Made by a program: the position numbers and the translations under genes
The notes under the pieces: generated by a model
Told to the model about the DNA's origin: nothing
Databases searched by the model: none
Seen by the model: the letters and a program-made list of their open reading frames with translations, nothing else
Source of the DNA: Clostridia bacterium
GTDB lineage: Bacteria; Bacillota; Clostridia; Oscillospirales; Butyricicoccaceae
Length of the DNA stretch: 16,065 nucleotides
Assembly (NCBI GenBank): GCA_017552495.1
Contig: JAFZPW010000080.1
Location: 1 to 16,065, forward strand
Direction of reading: 5' to 3'
In this document: in pieces, positions 14,453 through 16,065 of the stretch
How positions within the stretch are numbered: position 1 is the stretch's first letter
How the letters are laid out: every line of letters begins with the position of its first letter

Positions 14453-16065
14453 TTACAGCGCCCAGTCTTTGATTTTTGTATGAAGCAGATGATGCGCCTC
14501 GTGAGAAAGGGGATGCTCCAGATAATCCTCGTACAGTTTCTGCACCGAGCGGTTTTCATGGGAGAAGCGTTGTGCGGCTTCCCGATCCAGTTGATAGAGA
14601 TATTCTCCCCGCCGGCCGCCCAACTCCTGGCCGTCGTGGATCGGCTGTCCGCCGCCACCGCCGCAACCGGTCGGGCAGGCCATACACTCGATGAAATCGT
14701 AATGCACGCTTCCCTGCTGCAAGGCGTCGATCAGCTTGCTGATATTGCCGATTCCGTTGACCACCGCAGTACGGACGGTGACGTCGCCGGCGCGGAAGGT
14801 TCGCTCCTTCCAGCCATCCACACCGCGCACGCCGCTGAACGCGTCGGCGTCGGCATTTTCGCCGGTAATCAAATAATAGGCGGAACGCAGCGCCGCCTCC
14901 ATCACGCCGCCGGTGGTACCGAAGATCACAGCCGCGCCGGTGCTCTCGCCCAGTGGATCGTCAAATCCGCATTCCTCCAGGCTCATGGGCTCGATCTGGC
15001 AAAAGCGCGCCATGCGCACAAACTCCCGGGTGGTAATGGATCGATCCACATCGCGCTCCGCGCCGGAATCATTCACTGCTTCCACGGCGCATTCATATTT
15101 TTTCGCCGTGCAGGGCATGATGGATACACAGAAAATCTTCTCTGGATCCACGCCGATCTGCTTGGCAAAGTAAGTCTTCGCCACGGCGCCGAACATCTGC
15201 TGTGGGCTCTTGGCGGTAGAGAGATTTTCTGCCAGTTCGGGATGACGGAGTTTGACATACCGCACCCAGCCGGGACAGCAGGAGGTGAACATGGGCAGCT
15301 TATATTGATCGGGATGGGTCATCCGGTTTATAAACTCGCTGCCCTCTTCCATAATGGTCAGATCGGCGCTGAAATCGGTATCGAACACATAGTCAAAGCC
15401 TATGGCTTTGAGCATGGCAACCATCCGTCCCACGGTGGCGTCCTCATATGCAAGGCCGAATTCCTCGCCCCAAGCGGCGCGGACAGCGGGCGCGACCTGC
15501 ACCACGCAAATCTTTTCGGGATCGTTGATCGCCTCAAAAACCTCGTCGGTATCATCCCTGGCGCGCAGCGCGCCCACGGGACAATGGGTGATGCACTGTC
15601 CGCAATAGGCGCATCCGGCTTCCTCCAGCGTAAGGCGATCCCGCACGCCGACGCCGGTGTGGGCGCCGGTGCCCGTCACATCCCAAACCTTCATATCCTG
15701 AATTTTGTCGCAAAAAGAAACGCAACGCATACAGTTGATGCATTTGGCGGAATCACGGATGAGCACGGAACTGTGATCCCACGCACGGAACGAGGGCTGC
15801 TGCGGAAACGGCAGATCCAGCACGTTCATTTCACGGGCCAGCGTTTGCAGCGTGCAGTTTCCGCTGCGGATACAGCCGGTGCAGTTGGCGTTGTGGCGGG
15901 ACAGGATCAGCTCGATGTTCAGCCTCCGGGCAGAGCGAACGCGGGGCGTATTGGTGTGAACCACCATGTCCTCTTCGCAACGGGCGTTGCAGGCGGCCAC
16001 CAGCAAATCGTTGCCCTCCACCTCCACCACGCACATCCGGCAGGCGCCGATCTCGTTGATCTCCT
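14453..16065 (-). CDS. hydA: [FeFe]-hydrogenase catalytic subunit, 5' end beyond window (partial)
   Basis: The gene runs off the right edge; about 537 C-terminal residues are visible. The enzyme makes or uses H2 at an H-cluster. In order there is the end of an N-terminal 2Fe-2S domain (GACRMCVVEV, then a later Cys), the His-Cys3 4Fe-4S motif (H-N-A-N-C-T-G-C, then C), and two 4Fe-4S sites (CINCMRCVSFC and CAYCGQCITHC). The H-domain follows with L1 TSCCPGW (15266-15286), L2 MPCTAKKYE (15092-15118) and L3 ECMACPTGCGGGGGQP (14642-14689). The C-terminus has the usual HHLLHT. This layout is that of the multi-cluster group A enzymes, including HydA of electron-bifurcating hydrogenases. Neighbouring subunits would lie to the right, outside the window, so bifurcation cannot be decided. 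L3 has an extra Cys (E-C-M-A-C) where most relatives have a hydrophobic residue. Confidence 0.93.
   Translation of the reverse strand, partial: EINEIGACRMCVVEVEGNDLLVAACNARCEEDMVVHTNTPRVRSARRLNIELILSRHNANCTGCIRSGNCTLQTLAREMNVLDLPFPQQPSFRAWDHSSVLIRDSAKCINCMRCVSFCDKIQDMKVWDVTGTGAHTGVGVRDRLTLEEAGCAYCGQCITHCPVGALRARDDTDEVFEAINDPEKICVVQVAPAVRAAWGEEFGLAYEDATVGRMVAMLKAIGFDYVFDTDFSADLTIMEEGSEFINRMTHPDQYKLPMFTSCCPGWVRYVKLRHPELAENLSTAKSPQQMFGAVAKTYFAKQIGVDPEKIFCVSIMPCTAKKYECAVEAVNDSGAERDVDRSITTREFVRMARFCQIEPMSLEECGFDDPLGESTGAAVIFGTTGGVMEAALRSAYYLITGENADADAFSGVRGVDGWKERTFRAGDVTVRTAVVNGIGNISKLIDALQQGSVHYDFIECMACPTGCGGGGGQPIHDGQELGGRRGEYLYQLDREAAQRFSHENRSVQKLYEDYLEHPLSHEAHHLLHTKIKDWAL

Overview
The window looks like a chromosomal segment of a high-GC anaerobic member of the Clostridia, most likely an Oscillospiraceae/Oscillospirales-type gut bacterium. 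This is an inference from the GC-rich, strongly GC3-biased codons, AGGAGG-type ribosome binding sites, a YerC/TrpR-type small regulator, a BMP-family nucleoside ABC transporter and a multi-cluster [FeFe] hydrogenase. No rRNA, tRNA, CRISPR array or mobile element was seen.

Layout, left to right. (1) 1-878, minus: 5' part of a DUF4349 membrane-anchored lipoprotein gene, running off the left edge. (2) 879-1129: divergent intergenic region with several hairpins and dyads and the likely hutH promoter. (3) 1130-7877: a histidine-utilisation cluster, hutH, hutU, hutI, ftcD and fchA, all on plus. A 100-aa TrpR/YerC-family regulator gene sits on minus between hutH and hutU, and its stop codon directly abuts the hutH stop codon. 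A strong rho-independent terminator follows fchA. (4) 8043-14399, plus: a purine-salvage operon made of xpt, a BMP-family substrate-binding lipoprotein, a double-domain ABC ATPase, two ABC permeases and a HAD phosphatase. A structured 180-nt spacer lies between the binding-protein and ATPase genes. A bidirectional terminator closes the operon. (5) 14453-16065, minus: most of an [FeFe]-hydrogenase catalytic subunit, running off the right edge.

How the genes work together. HutH, HutU and HutI convert histidine to urocanate, imidazolonepropionate and N-formimino-glutamate. FtcD and FchA then move the formimino group to tetrahydrofolate and release ammonia, giving glutamate and 5,10-methenyl-THF. 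This is the folate-linked (animal-type) branch, and HutU is also of the long type shared with vertebrate UROC1. The second operon would import purine nucleosides or bases and convert xanthine to XMP. The hydrogenase would dispose of fermentation electrons as H2.

The most notable point is the arrangement of the hut locus. A putative histidine-responsive regulator is embedded antisense inside an otherwise co-directional catabolic cluster. No terminator is visible between hutH and the regulator, the regulator has a good promoter of its own, and the hutH promoter region carries two perfect 13-bp dyads.
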